Assembly: GCF_963584025.1 (NCBI RefSeq)
Contig: NC_083622.1
Coordinates: forward strand, 23,603,481 to 23,667,480
DNA from: Labrus mixtus
Lineage: Eukaryota > Chordata > Actinopteri > Labriformes > Labridae
Direction of reading: 5' to 3'
DNA length: 64,000 nucleotides
Shown here: positions 41,601 through 48,970 of the stretch, piece by piece
Numbering within the stretch: position 1 is the stretch's first letter
How the letters are laid out: every line of letters begins with the position of its first letter
Program-made: the position numbers and the translations under genes
Notes under the pieces: generated by a model
Databases searched by the model: none
What the model was told of the DNA's origin: nothing
Seen by the model: only the letters and a program-made list of their open reading frames with translations

Positions 41601-44594
41601 GGAGACGCCTAACAGAAGAGTTGTTCCCTCACCCTGAGTCTTCACCCCCTTGGTTGCTGAAAGCTCCAGCTTCCTCGACCCCCACTCTTCCCACCCTACC
41701 ATGACCATTTAGCCTATTACAAATAAAAACTACATTTTATACAAAACAGTGGCTGGGTTTTGTAGGTGTACACTGTTGCTTGGGAGGAACATTGAGCTTA
41801 AATAAAAAAAGGTAGGGTCAATGTTAAAAAGAAAGAAACAAAAGTAGGTGACCTTGTTTTATTAAAAAAGGAAGCATGCCATATTGAAAAATACACCAGA
41901 CAAACCTTCGCTGATTTGCCCATCAAATAATGCTCTAGAATCAATAAGCACAAGAAATAACTTGCCCTCCATCCAGCCAGCAAAGAGTTCTCATCATTAA
42001 TTGACACAATCAGGCAGGTTAAGAAGGGTATTGAGGGGGAAGCAGGGTCCTTGTGAAGTTAATTGGCTCTCATTATGCTCCTCACAAAATCACAGCAGCA
42101 ACAAGAAGTCCTTAAGGCTATTGCTCAGAAAAAGGCTTCTTGCTATCCAGTGATAGGACAACATCAAGACAGCAGAGAATAGTGTCTGATTATGTCTGTA
42201 TGATTAACATGTCACAGAAAATAGAGGCAGGACACATACAGATAATATACTTAGGTTTTAGCCAGGGACAAAAGTCATAGGCAAATCAAATGTAAATGGG
42301 CTGTGTGCTGCCTTCACGGGGAACTTTTATGACAAAAATTGTTTAACATGTAAACAACTTATTTTGAAAGAAGACCTGCAGTTGACTTCCAAGATACATG
42401 AGCCTGTGGACTACCTGACTCTAAGCTGTTCTTGTTTTGGCCGCTACTTCATAGCTGGTGATTAAAGATGCATTGAAAGGCCGGGATGATTATGATCCAA
42501 AAATCAATAATGCATGGCCACTGAGACGCCAACAAAGTGATTCTTCACAGAGAACAATGGAGAGCAATGCTCAACATTACACCTTGCTTAAATGATCTTT
42601 CTAAAAACCTTCACACTGCAGGTGGGGGCAGGAGTGCAGAGGTGATGTTTTCAAATCCACGTGTGTATTGCACATAGTGGCACTTCAAGAGTATTGCCCC
42701 TGAACAGATGCACTGAAAACACAGCAGGTGAGGGGTTTCATAAGATCTCTATAACTTGATTTTAAACAATGCTTAAAATAGAAGTAATGTGCATTATTGA
42801 GGTATATATTCTGGCCCATAAAACCACAACAGAACATAAACAGTGGAACTCCAGATGAACAAACAAACATGTCCGATGTGTTTGGGTTCTTGTAACTTAC
42901 ACACACTTCTTGTATCTTCCTACAAATTTAAAAGACCAGGAGGCGGAGAGGAACCTGAGAATCTTTTTGGCAAGATCATATAAGTGTGTGCTATACCCCA
43001 AGACTGCCTGGATGATGGACAGGACCATGTAAATTATGTAAACAAGTTCCATCACTGCAGATTGTATTAGAGTGCTGCCAAAGATTATACAGATATTGGG
43101 TTATTCCAGGCAGCTCTATTCCTCTTTATTCATTTTTATACATTGCTTCTTTTTTATGTCTCTTCTTAAATTCCAACATTTGACTTAATGACACAGCTCC
43201 TTTAGTGATTCATCTTTGATCTGGTTCAAGTCTCAAAGAAAATACAGCTACAGCTACTACACTGCTTTTTTTTACTGCATGCAACCAAGAGTGTTTACAC
43301 TTCTTGACTGACTTCTCTAAACAATGATTTTCTATTTTTAAAAAAGTGAAACTGAGAATTCTTTTTACTTTACCAGCACTTTCCACTTACCTGAATTGGT
43401 AGAGTCTGCATCAGTCTCTTCTTTCTTGAGCCAATCTGTAGATAACTGGAGGCAAACCATAAAGTCAATAGGGGTATTTTGTAACATCCTCAAATTGTAT
43501 CTTATTTCATCAAGTACTTATTTGAATTATTATCTTGGGTTTTCTTGATGCTAGCTGTGCTGCAACAACCAATTCAAAATTAATACCGTAGCCTTCCTCT
43601 TATTTAAGCATATATTAGTTAAAACATAATACCAGCCATGCTTTGGTAGAAACGTATTAACTTAAAGTATGTGGCTGGCAAGGCAATAGTGGATTTTTAA
43701 TATAAAAAGTGCGTTTATTTTTCCATCAGCTCTGCAGCAGATCACGCCAGACATATCTCACAGGCAATTTACTGATCTTACTGTAATGAAGAAGCATGCC
43801 AGCTTACAACTCAATGGCTATAATACATTGTCACTGCTTCCAGCACTTCCAACTTCTCCACCACTGCATTCTATGAATAAACCAGTTGCACAAAGCTCAT
43901 TATCTGCAGTAGGCTATAAATCCGCTTATTTATAGGCCCGGGTAACGCACATTTACAAGTGCTGATCGCATCTGCCCCATGCTGTGACTTAGCATGTTTA
44001 CTTGTTTATTCTTTTAACACCAGACCAAACGAAAAGGTCCGTCGTAAAAGCTTAAAATGATGCATGTACATGGGTTATGACTAACACTGCCCGTGGCAAA
44101 ATTCAGAGTGTGCAAAATACTTTTATTGAGACTTGAATTAGTTAGAAAGTCCCAGCTGACAAGCATGCATGTATGCAGACTACACCTGCACTTACAGAGG
44201 TATCTGGTATAATGTACCAGTATTAACGCATATGCTGTTATTTTTTTCTCTTTGAACAAATATTTGAAACGTATTTTTAAAAATGACAAATGTTAGCTTG
44301 TTCTTACTCCATCCTTTTGAATCTCTCCCTCCCAGCAGCCACGTATTGCTCCCCGGTCTGAAGGCTATCGAGGCAGTCCACTTTGTGCCCTCCTCTCGGT
44401 GTATAGATGTTTCTCACCGCTCCAAACGGGGCTTGTATCCCGCCAGTCACCTCTTTGAGTAAGGTCTCAAAGTTTGACACCCTCTTTTGGTTTATCACAA
44501 GCCGTCGTGCCTCGTAGTAAGGATCCCCATTGCGGAACATGAAAATGTTCTTCACGACCGGCTGGGACAGAAAGTTTGGCTTCTCCGAGCTCAT
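19848..44594 (-). CDS. dcdc2: doublecortin domain-containing protein 2 (nine coding exons, 600 aa, complete)
   Basis: Coding exons from 5' to 3': 44594-44308, 43445-43391, 40098-40022, 39755-39621, 39159-39010, 37525-37471, 37070-36887, 21872-21802 and 20636-19848. All have GT-AG junctions and matching phases, giving 1803 nt. The N-terminus (MSSEKPNFLSQPVVKNIFMF) opens a first doublecortin domain at about residues 12-97, with a second at about 136-225. These ubiquitin-like domains bind microtubules. The family protein acts in primary cilia and the spindle; human mutations affect kidney, bile duct and hearing. Key matches are VTGGIQAPFGAVRNIYTPR, QPVVKN, EPCTIF.VANGD and LYVAVGRERFKKLPY. Residues 339-600 form one long Glu/Lys/Asp/Ser-rich, disordered tail, longer than in mammals. 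The gene lies tail to tail with nrsn1, matching the human order. Intron 7 is about 15 kb and full of transposon remnants. Orthology to DCDC2, not DCDC2B or DCX, is supported by exon 1 and by SLPPIY...SKST in exons 6-7. Confidence 0.95.
20644..21040 (-). other. dcdc2 intron 8, right part
   Basis: AT-rich intron without recognisable features. Confidence 0.4.
21041..21451. mobile_element. MITE-like inverted-repeat element in dcdc2 intron 8
   Basis: The left end AAAGGCAGGGTTTGT and the right end ACCAACCCTGCCTTT are inverted repeats (13 of 15). The 411-bp interior has no transposase frame. No clear target duplication is visible, so the class is undecided. Confidence 0.6.
21452..21801 (-). other. 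dcdc2 intron 8, left part
   Basis: No named feature seen. A PUF-like or branch signal cannot be called by eye. Confidence 0.35.
21802..21872 (-). CDS. dcdc2: dcdc2 coding exon 8
   Basis: A 71-nt exon encoding DQLESKADDGNSEDNSPQEQ then SVEE, the start of the acidic tail. Acceptor TTCACAG, donor GTAAAC. It lies about 15 kb from exon 7 and restores phase 0. Confidence 0.85.
21873..25332 (-). other. dcdc2 intron 7, first stretch
   Basis: About 3.4 kb of AT-rich sequence. The open frames are short and unrelated to known proteins. No repeat family was recognised before 25333. Confidence 0.4.
25333..25631. mobile_element. non-autonomous hAT-type DNA transposon (299 bp)
   Basis: The left end CAGGGGTGGGCAACT and the right end AGTTGCCCATCCCTG are inverted repeats with one mismatch in 15. 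The element is flanked by a perfect 8-bp direct repeat CTGTAAAG at 25325-25332 and 25632-25639. An 8-bp duplication and CAGGGGTGGGCAA termini are hallmarks of hAT elements. No transposase is encoded. Confidence 0.9.
25640..26934 (-). other. dcdc2 intron 7, between two elements
   Basis: No gene or named repeat recognised. Confidence 0.4.
26935..27440. mobile_element. palindrome-ended repeat with three GGTCAnnnTGACC sites
   Basis: Both ends carry a 17-bp palindrome: GGGGTCAATTTGACCCC at 26935-26951 and GGGGTCAAATTGACCCC at 27424-27440. A third, slightly shorter copy (GGGTCAAATTGACCC) lies at 27087-27101. The ends extend as an imperfect inverted repeat (GGGGTCAATTTGACCCCAG facing CTGGGGTCAAATTGACCCC). 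This suggests a decayed DNA element of unknown class. No transposase frame was seen. Confidence 0.55.
27441..29119 (-). other. dcdc2 intron 7, no feature recognised
   Basis: A short CAT repeat lies near 27530-27546. Otherwise nothing recognisable. Confidence 0.4.
29120..29142. repeat. short (CA)n microsatellite
   Basis: About eleven CA units. Confidence 0.85.
29143..32353 (-). other. dcdc2 intron 7, no gene recognised
   Basis: Contains a poly-C run at 30591-30604. A stretch near 29960-30050 has TTAATTGCAATT...GGTTAATCACG words that look like a decayed transposon end, but no boundaries can be set. Confidence 0.4.
32358..32975. mobile_element. 618-bp inverted-repeat element flanked by TTAA
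   Basis: The left end AGAGCCCATATTATGC and the right end GCATAATATGGGACCT are inverted repeats (14 of 16), flanked on each side by TTAA (32354-32357 and 32976-32979). TTAA duplications are typical of piggyBac-type elements, but the termini do not match that family's usual start, so the class is tentative. No transposase frame. Confidence 0.65.
32980..35639 (-). other. dcdc2 intron 7, no gene recognised
   Basis: No coding, RNA or named repeat feature was recognised. Confidence 0.4.
35640..35893 (-). mobile_element. tRNA-derived SINE
   Basis: On the minus strand a tRNA-like head starts near 35893 with a good A box (TGGCTCAGTTGGTAGAG) and a B box (GGGTTTGATTCC). The body follows with the widespread teleost words TGTCCTTGGGCAAGACACTT and TGTATGAATG, then a 3' part AAGTCCATTTAC. 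The intact promoter boxes and the order head-body-tail support a pol III SINE. It is not a real tRNA gene, because the acceptor stem does not close. Confidence 0.82.
36640..36856 (+). mobile_element. teleost interspersed repeat 3' end with ATTGATTG tail
   Basis: Contains AAAGGAAGTCTTCTCTTGCC, TTGCTCATGATGG, ATGAATTGACACTATACAAA then TAAAGATTGATTGA. This is a 3' end seen very often in teleost genomes on LINE/SINE-type elements. The 5' boundary is not defined. A second copy of the tail is at 59925-59999. Confidence 0.65.
36887..37070 (-). CDS. dcdc2: dcdc2 coding exon 7
   Basis: Encodes AKSTVMCSDSGDGDSK through the basic cluster SLRKKRSG to SIADN. The start corresponds to the mammalian HSKSTVGSSDN segment. 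Acceptor TCTCCAG, donor GTAATG; it ends one base into an Asp codon. Confidence 0.92.
37471..37525 (-). CDS. dcdc2: dcdc2 coding exon 6
   Basis: A 55-nt exon encoding GMKAYSLPPIYRFSKQNGN. The SLPPI..S+ motif matches the same position of the mammalian protein. Acceptor TTATAG, donor GTAAGA. Small and easily missed, but the phases fit on both sides. Confidence 0.88.
37526..39009 (-). other. dcdc2 intron 5
   Basis: About 1.5 kb without recognisable features. Confidence 0.4.
39010..39159 (-). CDS. dcdc2: dcdc2 coding exon 5 (end of second DCX domain)
   Basis: Encodes SLYTYEGHQVTDGNHLESRQ then LYVAVGRERFKKLPYGDLLF. It completes the second doublecortin domain. Acceptor TTCTAG, donor GTAAGC; it ends two bases into a Gly codon. 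Confidence 0.94.
39308..39370. repeat. 18-bp tandem repeat, 3.5 units, in dcdc2 intron 4
   Basis: The unit CATTAATCATTCTCATGT is repeated at 39308, 39326 and 39344, followed by a partial unit. The first unit differs by one base (CG for CA). Each unit contains TAAT cores. Confidence 0.9.
39621..39755 (-). CDS. dcdc2: dcdc2 coding exon 4 (start of second DCX domain)
   Basis: Encodes VVANGDVLNPAMRLLIHQRM through GLRVLGGVR. VANGD, NPA.RLLI and the spacing match the second doublecortin domain. Acceptor CTCAG, donor GTACAA. Confidence 0.94.
40022..40098 (-). CDS. dcdc2: dcdc2 coding exon 3
   Basis: Encodes AKPLPPNRIIVSARFLKPLK then EPCTI. This is the inter-domain linker (family: INVSARFRKPLQEPCTIF). 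The acceptor is TCTCAG and the donor GTAAGTG; it ends two bases into a Phe codon. Confidence 0.92.
40099..43390 (-). other. dcdc2 intron 2
   Basis: About 3.3 kb. No coding exon, RNA or repeat family was recognised. Confidence 0.4.
43391..43445 (-). CDS. dcdc2: dcdc2 coding exon 2
   Basis: A 55-nt exon encoding DYLQIGSRKKRLMQTLPIQ, which matches the family's NYLDIG..KKRPM linker after the first DCX domain. The acceptor is CTCCAG and the donor GTAAGT. It is too short to show up as an open frame. Confidence 0.92.
43446..44307 (-). other. dcdc2 intron 1
   Basis: About 0.86 kb; nothing recognised. Confidence 0.45.
44308..44594 (-). CDS. dcdc2: dcdc2 coding exon 1 (first DCX domain)
   Basis: Encodes residues 1-95 plus two bases. 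The ATG at 44594 is chosen because the family start MS..., then LSQPVVKN, follows at once. Donor GTAAGAA. Contains the GDPYYEARRLVI and APFGAVRNIYTP motifs of the first doublecortin domain. Confidence 0.95.
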
Positions 44595-46870
44595 AGTTGT
44601 GCGTAAAAACCAGGTGGGCGCGCGACGCGGAAGATCTTTGTTATAATAATCTTAAAACAGACTGATCCCAATTGCGAGATAAAGGCTTATAGGCCATTAT
44701 AATGACATTAAGAGCTCGCCCATCCAGGAACCACGTTTAGGGTTGAGAAGAGCTGGACGTGGCACGCAGATCTTCGAGAAGGTCAGCAGAGGGAACACGA
44801 GGGTGTCCGGCACAATGATAGGCTACTATTTGTGCGTTAATGACTAATTAAAAAATAAAACCACATACACGGAAAAGCTGATCCTCGGCGTCAAACGTGA
44901 AAACTGTCCATCATTTTTGTAGAATCTATGTCGACTATACGGAGGAAATGTTGCAGAGTGTTCCAGTTCGTGTCCACCGTTACGCAGCAGCAGGTGATGT
45001 TAAGAGCCAAACTGGTTTCTGTAGTATACCCCGATGTCAGCTGGGTATCATGGGAGCTCATCTGTTGGGATGTATCTATGGGAACAAGCCGCTGTTCTCT
45101 CATCTATTACCAGGGACAGTACACATTCGCAATCAACAGGTAAATCATTAACCAATGTTAAAAAAAAATACCCTTATTTGATTAAGCGCACTGCCGTGGT
45201 GCTAGGTACATAAACAGGTACACAACGAGCTCTGTGACTTTAAAATGTGTGTGTTTGTAAGACACGGACGCTGTAAACTCTTCAACAGCCACATGAGAGA
45301 GTTAATTGGGCAACAAGAGACCAATTGCACACCCGCTGTTGCCGGTGACATCCCGAATGTGGGACTAAAAACATGTTTGTTTTGTGTATTATTTGTGTGT
45401 TGCGGGACAACAGGGTGATCTTTACCCTTTTTCCTTTTGCATAATATTGTCAAGTGGCACGTGTTTTGTTGTAGCAATTAAAATGGAAATCCATAATAGC
45501 ATACAAAAGTCTGATTTTTATTTTAAAAAAAAAGAGTAATGTAGCCTTAATGAGTTCATAATAAATGAAATGTTATGTATTTGCTTTACGCAATATTTCT
45601 CTCTCAAATAAAGCAATACAACTTTCACAGCCTACATAGAATTCTGTGATTTATCATAATAAAAAGTCCAATGACTAAAACCCTCATATAGCCTACATCA
45701 AAATTCACCTCAGTGTCGCCATGGCCTCTTTTATCAACAGAAGCGATATTTGGGCATTTTGTGTGATATTGTATTTAAAGCCATGAAGGGCCAAAAGCAT
45801 CGGCAGAACGTCCATATGATATAAATGACAAAGTCATTAAAAATATAATGTCACCTACGACCAATTCGCAGGCCACAATGCAGACCTTAAACTTGCACAT
45901 CATCTATCTAATACTGCTAAATCTTCCTGAAGTGTGATTCTCCGTTTTGTCCACCTGATGGGGCTGTTGTTGCCTATTTTATGTGAACGAAGAGGAAAAT
46001 CGGAAGCAGCTGCAGAAATAGACTATAATTTATTAATTTTTGCAGCAGCACTAGGAGATATTGATATTATGCTCTGGTTAAAATATACACAAAGCGCGTT
46101 CTTTGTTAAGCAATTTACGAGCATCTTTAAGAACACCTAGGGCTACTCGAGATAAACACACAAAAAAAGAGTTAATGACGAAAAGCCAACAGTTGAATAC
46201 CTCCTGAATTCACCGTTTATGCTACTATGAAATGCCTTTTCCCTAGGATAATGGTGTATTTTTCATTTCCTATGGAGTTGTTGTAAAGATGTAGGTAACA
46301 AACTGTAATTATAGATTGAAAGTATCCTTGATCGATGTACAGCAGTTAATCGAAATACTAAAATGTTCTCTGTAGCTTGACAACCATTCTCTTTCATTGA
46401 CTTGAATGGCAGACAAAAGAGAGAGATGTTTTTACTCTTTTTTTGGCATCTGATGAATTGAATGAATGACGTTGAAGACTGATGGGAGAATGATAGAATA
46501 AAAAAAATAAAAAAAATACTATGATGTGTAAAGCAGGCATTTTGTCAGTAGAGGGTAGTGTATAACCAAGAAAAAGCATGCACTGGAACAAGCAGACACA
46601 TAAACACTTTCACATTCATGAAAGAAGTGTTCAGTAGTTATCAAGTGTTTTAGTACAACTTCTTGGCATTATGATGAAGTATATTAAAAAAAGAAGAATG
46701 TGGCTCACCATGAAAACAAAAAATGTAAATCAAAAAGCAACATACCTAACTTTCAGACAGAAAGAATGGCCTTTAAACATTCTGTGTTTTAAAACTCAAG
46801 TCTGAAGCTTCCCTGAGACAGCAGTTGGTGAAGTCAATCATTGCAAGCAGAGATAGGGGGAGGAGTTTGC
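44595..46870. other. dcdc2 upstream region
   Basis: Holds the dcdc2 5' UTR and promoter, boundaries unknown. CpG-containing sequence lies near 44600-44650 and 44890-45090. A plus-strand stretch ending CAACAG then GTAAATC at about 45134-45145 could be a divergent noncoding exon, but its open frames match no known protein. Candidate X-box motifs at 45301-45349 are listed separately. Confidence 0.4.
45301..45349. promoter_or_regulatory. two candidate RFX X-box-like motifs upstream of dcdc2
   Basis: GTTAATTGGGCAAC (45301-45314) and GTTGCCGGTGAC (45338-45349) each resemble the RFX half-site pair GTTNCC(n)GGNAAC. Each has a perfect or near-perfect half and one degenerate half. RFX factors drive ciliary genes, the class dcdc2 belongs to. 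They lie 0.7 kb upstream of the start codon, farther than is usual. Confidence 0.25.
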
Positions 46871-46874
46871 AGGT

Positions 46875-47076
46875 TATATAAGGTCCAGGTGTGGACATAT
46901 CATTCACTATGTTTGCAATTAAGCTTTTACTGCTCTCCAGTAAGTTGTTTTGAAATGATTTAGTTTGTTTTTCGGTTATTATTCGTGTACAATGCATTGT
47001 TATTCATTCTTGTATGTCTTACTTTCTAACAGTATTAAGTTTGTTTATGGCTGTAAATTCTGAAGACGCATGTTGA
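46875..47076 (+). pseudogene. possible small secreted-peptide gene fragment (two exons, early TGA)
   Basis: A TATATAA box at 46875-46881 is followed 34 nt later by an ATG at 46909. Exon 46909-46939 (donor GTAAGTTG) joins exon 47033 (acceptor TTTCTAACAG) in phase to give MFAIKLLLLSILSLFMAVNS then EDAC and TGA at 47074-47076. The hydrophobic start looks like a signal peptide split by a phase-1 intron, a usual arrangement in secreted immune genes. After the TGA the frame stays open for 21 codons (CTFKFDKVLALEKIYEEILK). The 5' UTR would be very short and dead LINE sequence starts soon after. I recognise no family. It may be a decayed gene or chance. Confidence 0.22.
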
Positions 47077-47224
47077 TGTACCTTTAAGTTTGATAAAGTA
47101 CTCGCCTTAGAGAAGATTTATGAAGAGATTCTGAAATGAAAGAAAAGTTGAGAGATACAGAGGTAGTTTATTTAAAAGTGCTTTATAAATAAATAAAGAT
47201 GCTGATCTCCCCTTTTTGTTTGAG

Positions 47225-48190
47225 CAGGCAGGCATGTTGTTTATGATGTGTCCCATAGCTGTCTCTGGAAATGAATCTCAGTGCAGAGTGATAAACTGCA
47301 TCAAAAGGTTTTAAAGTAGTAGTGGCTGCACGTCCATTAAAACTTCCCCATAATCAATTACAGAAAGGAAAACTGCTTCAATATTTCTTGTCCTAGTGCA
47401 GGAAAGGAAGCGAGGGTTATTTCTAAAAAGAAAGCATTGTTGTTGTCTTAGTTTAGCGAAGAGATTTTCAATGTGTGTTGTTAAATTAAGTTTTTCATCT
47501 ATCCAGATACCACAATATTTATAATATTGCACTGTCTTTCATAATGTATTTTTACCAGATTGAATTGTAACATTGCCTTGCATTTGAAAAATCTTCCATT
47601 CAGAATTTGCACAATTCAGGACCAGTTTCAACTTGTGCAGATTATTTTGTGAGAGGTTAAATGCTTGCTGCAGATTTAGAGTTGCATCATGAATGGTATT
47701 TGAAGATTTCTTAAGTACAGTATCATCTGCATAAAGATGGGATGACCCTGATGAAGGCCACGAGCCGAAACGCGTCAGTCTAAATTGTTAATAAAGTTGA
47801 TCTTCTTACTATAAGTGTTGCTGGAGCATTTTGACCTCTTCTAAAGATGGAGATCCCACATGTGTAATGAAGTGGTAATCTCATTAATATAAATGGTGAA
47901 CAACTCTGGTCCAAGCACTGAACCTTGAGGAACTCCCTTTGTAATGTTTGCGAAAAGAGGACTTGAGGACAGAAATGGTGCTGTGCTTTGACCTGAACTC
48001 AGACTGAAATGGAGTAAGTATGGAGTGTGTTAATAAAAAATATTTTACATGTACATTAACAAGTGACTCAAGTACTTTTATCATGACATGATATTTTTTT
48101 TTAATTTGATAACTGTTATTCAAATCAGGGTTGCAACCACCTTTATGTAGAGGAAGAAAAAGGCTGTCTTCCAAGCTAAATGAATGATGC
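47225..48190 (-). mobile_element. decayed L2-like non-LTR retrotransposon, reverse transcriptase part
   Basis: On the minus strand broken frames give, in order, PLHKGG...DLNNSYQI, KVLESLVN, THSILTPFQSEFRSKHST, GVPQGSVLGPELFTIYIN, LYADDTVL, YKYCGIWIDEKLNLTTHIEN, VIDYGEV and LKPFDAVYHSALRFISRDSY. These are the palm and thumb motifs of an L2-type reverse transcriptase, including the catalytic YADD. Frames are interrupted, so it is dead. Both 5' and 3' ends are missing. A 101-bp insertion splits it next to YADD. Confidence 0.88.
47741..47841. mobile_element. 101-bp insertion inside the L2 fossil with 9-bp target duplication
   Basis: The direct repeat TAAAGATGG at 47732-47740 and 47842-47850 flanks the insert. 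Removing the insert and one repeat rejoins the LINE reading as LHLYADDT. The insert contains CCTGATGAAGGCCACGAGCC then GAAACGCGTCAG and AATAAAG. I cannot assign a family; a short SINE-like or other retrotransposed repeat is possible. Confidence 0.75.
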
Positions 48191-48273
48191 TGGAAACTAA
48201 TGCTAACATTAAATATTTAATGTATGTATTCACTGATAAGCTGTGTAGAGAGTTTGAAAGCAAAGGGCTTGTG

Positions 48274-48470
48274 TCGCAGATGGGCTAGCAGTTAGGTCGG
48301 GCCCCATGTACGTAGGTTATAGTCCTCAAAGCAGGTGGCCTGGGTGCAAGTTTGACTTGTGGCTTCTTTCCTGCATGCCATTCTCCACTCTCTCCTGAAT
48401 TCCTAGTCTATCCACTGTCTTATCAAATAAAAAAGGCAAAAATCCCCAAAATAAATCCTAAATCTTAAGG
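48274..48470 (+). mobile_element. tRNA-derived SINE, same family as 51.4 and 59.0 kb
   Basis: Aligns on the plus strand with the reverse complement of 58845-59087: head with GCAGATGGGCTAGCAGTTAG, then GGCCTGGGTGCAAGTTTGAC, TTTCCTGCATGCCATTC, CTATCCACTGTC and an A-rich end CAAAATAAATCC. More diverged than the 59-kb copy. Confidence 0.75.
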
Positions 48471-48824
48471 CAAAAGGGTTGAAGATTGTCTTCAGGTGTT
48501 TGACTAATGTAGGGGTCATGAAAAAATGACCTGATCATTAACATTTTTCTGATTTCTTGTTACCACCATACACAACTTAGTTTTACTTTGTTCTATGGCA
48601 TTACCTTCTGATGACTGCGTAGTGGAAGAGTTGGTGGCCAGTGGTGAATGAATATTATTACACGGGCAATTCATTGTAAACAGTTTACCTGTTAAAGATA
48701 GCAGAAAGAAATGTTCCACCAGAAAACAGTTCCAATGCATGTAGAGCATAAGAGCAGCAAAAAGACAAGAGCTACCACTTTTTCCACAAGGGTTACTAAA
48801 ATCTACACAAATCAAAGTTCCTCA

Positions 48825-48965
48825 CAGGAATTCATCTGGCAGAGAGGAAGTATAAAGGATCACAAAAGAATAGAACCCAGGATGGCACCTTGGGGAACAC
48901 CACAAGACAGACTGTCACTGATTGTGATGGTCCGAAGTAACAGATGCAACAATGATGAGATCCAA
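48825..48965 (-). mobile_element. second non-LTR reverse-transcriptase remnant
   Basis: On the minus strand the frame reads SDSLSCGVPQGAILGSILL, stop, SFILPLCQ. The GVPQG.ILG..L motif followed by S...LPL.Q fits a non-LTR reverse transcriptase of a clade different from the L2 copy next door. Only about 50 residues are visible and there is a stop, so it is a dead fragment. Confidence 0.55.
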
Positions 48966-48970
48966 TACTA

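Noticed and set aside
44897..45151. 84-codon protein as an exon of mrs2 or another 6p22 neighbour
   Set aside because: The sequence does not resemble mrs2, gpld1 or other genes expected there.
47311..47532. Independent small gene
   Set aside because: It is part of the broken L2 reverse transcriptase.
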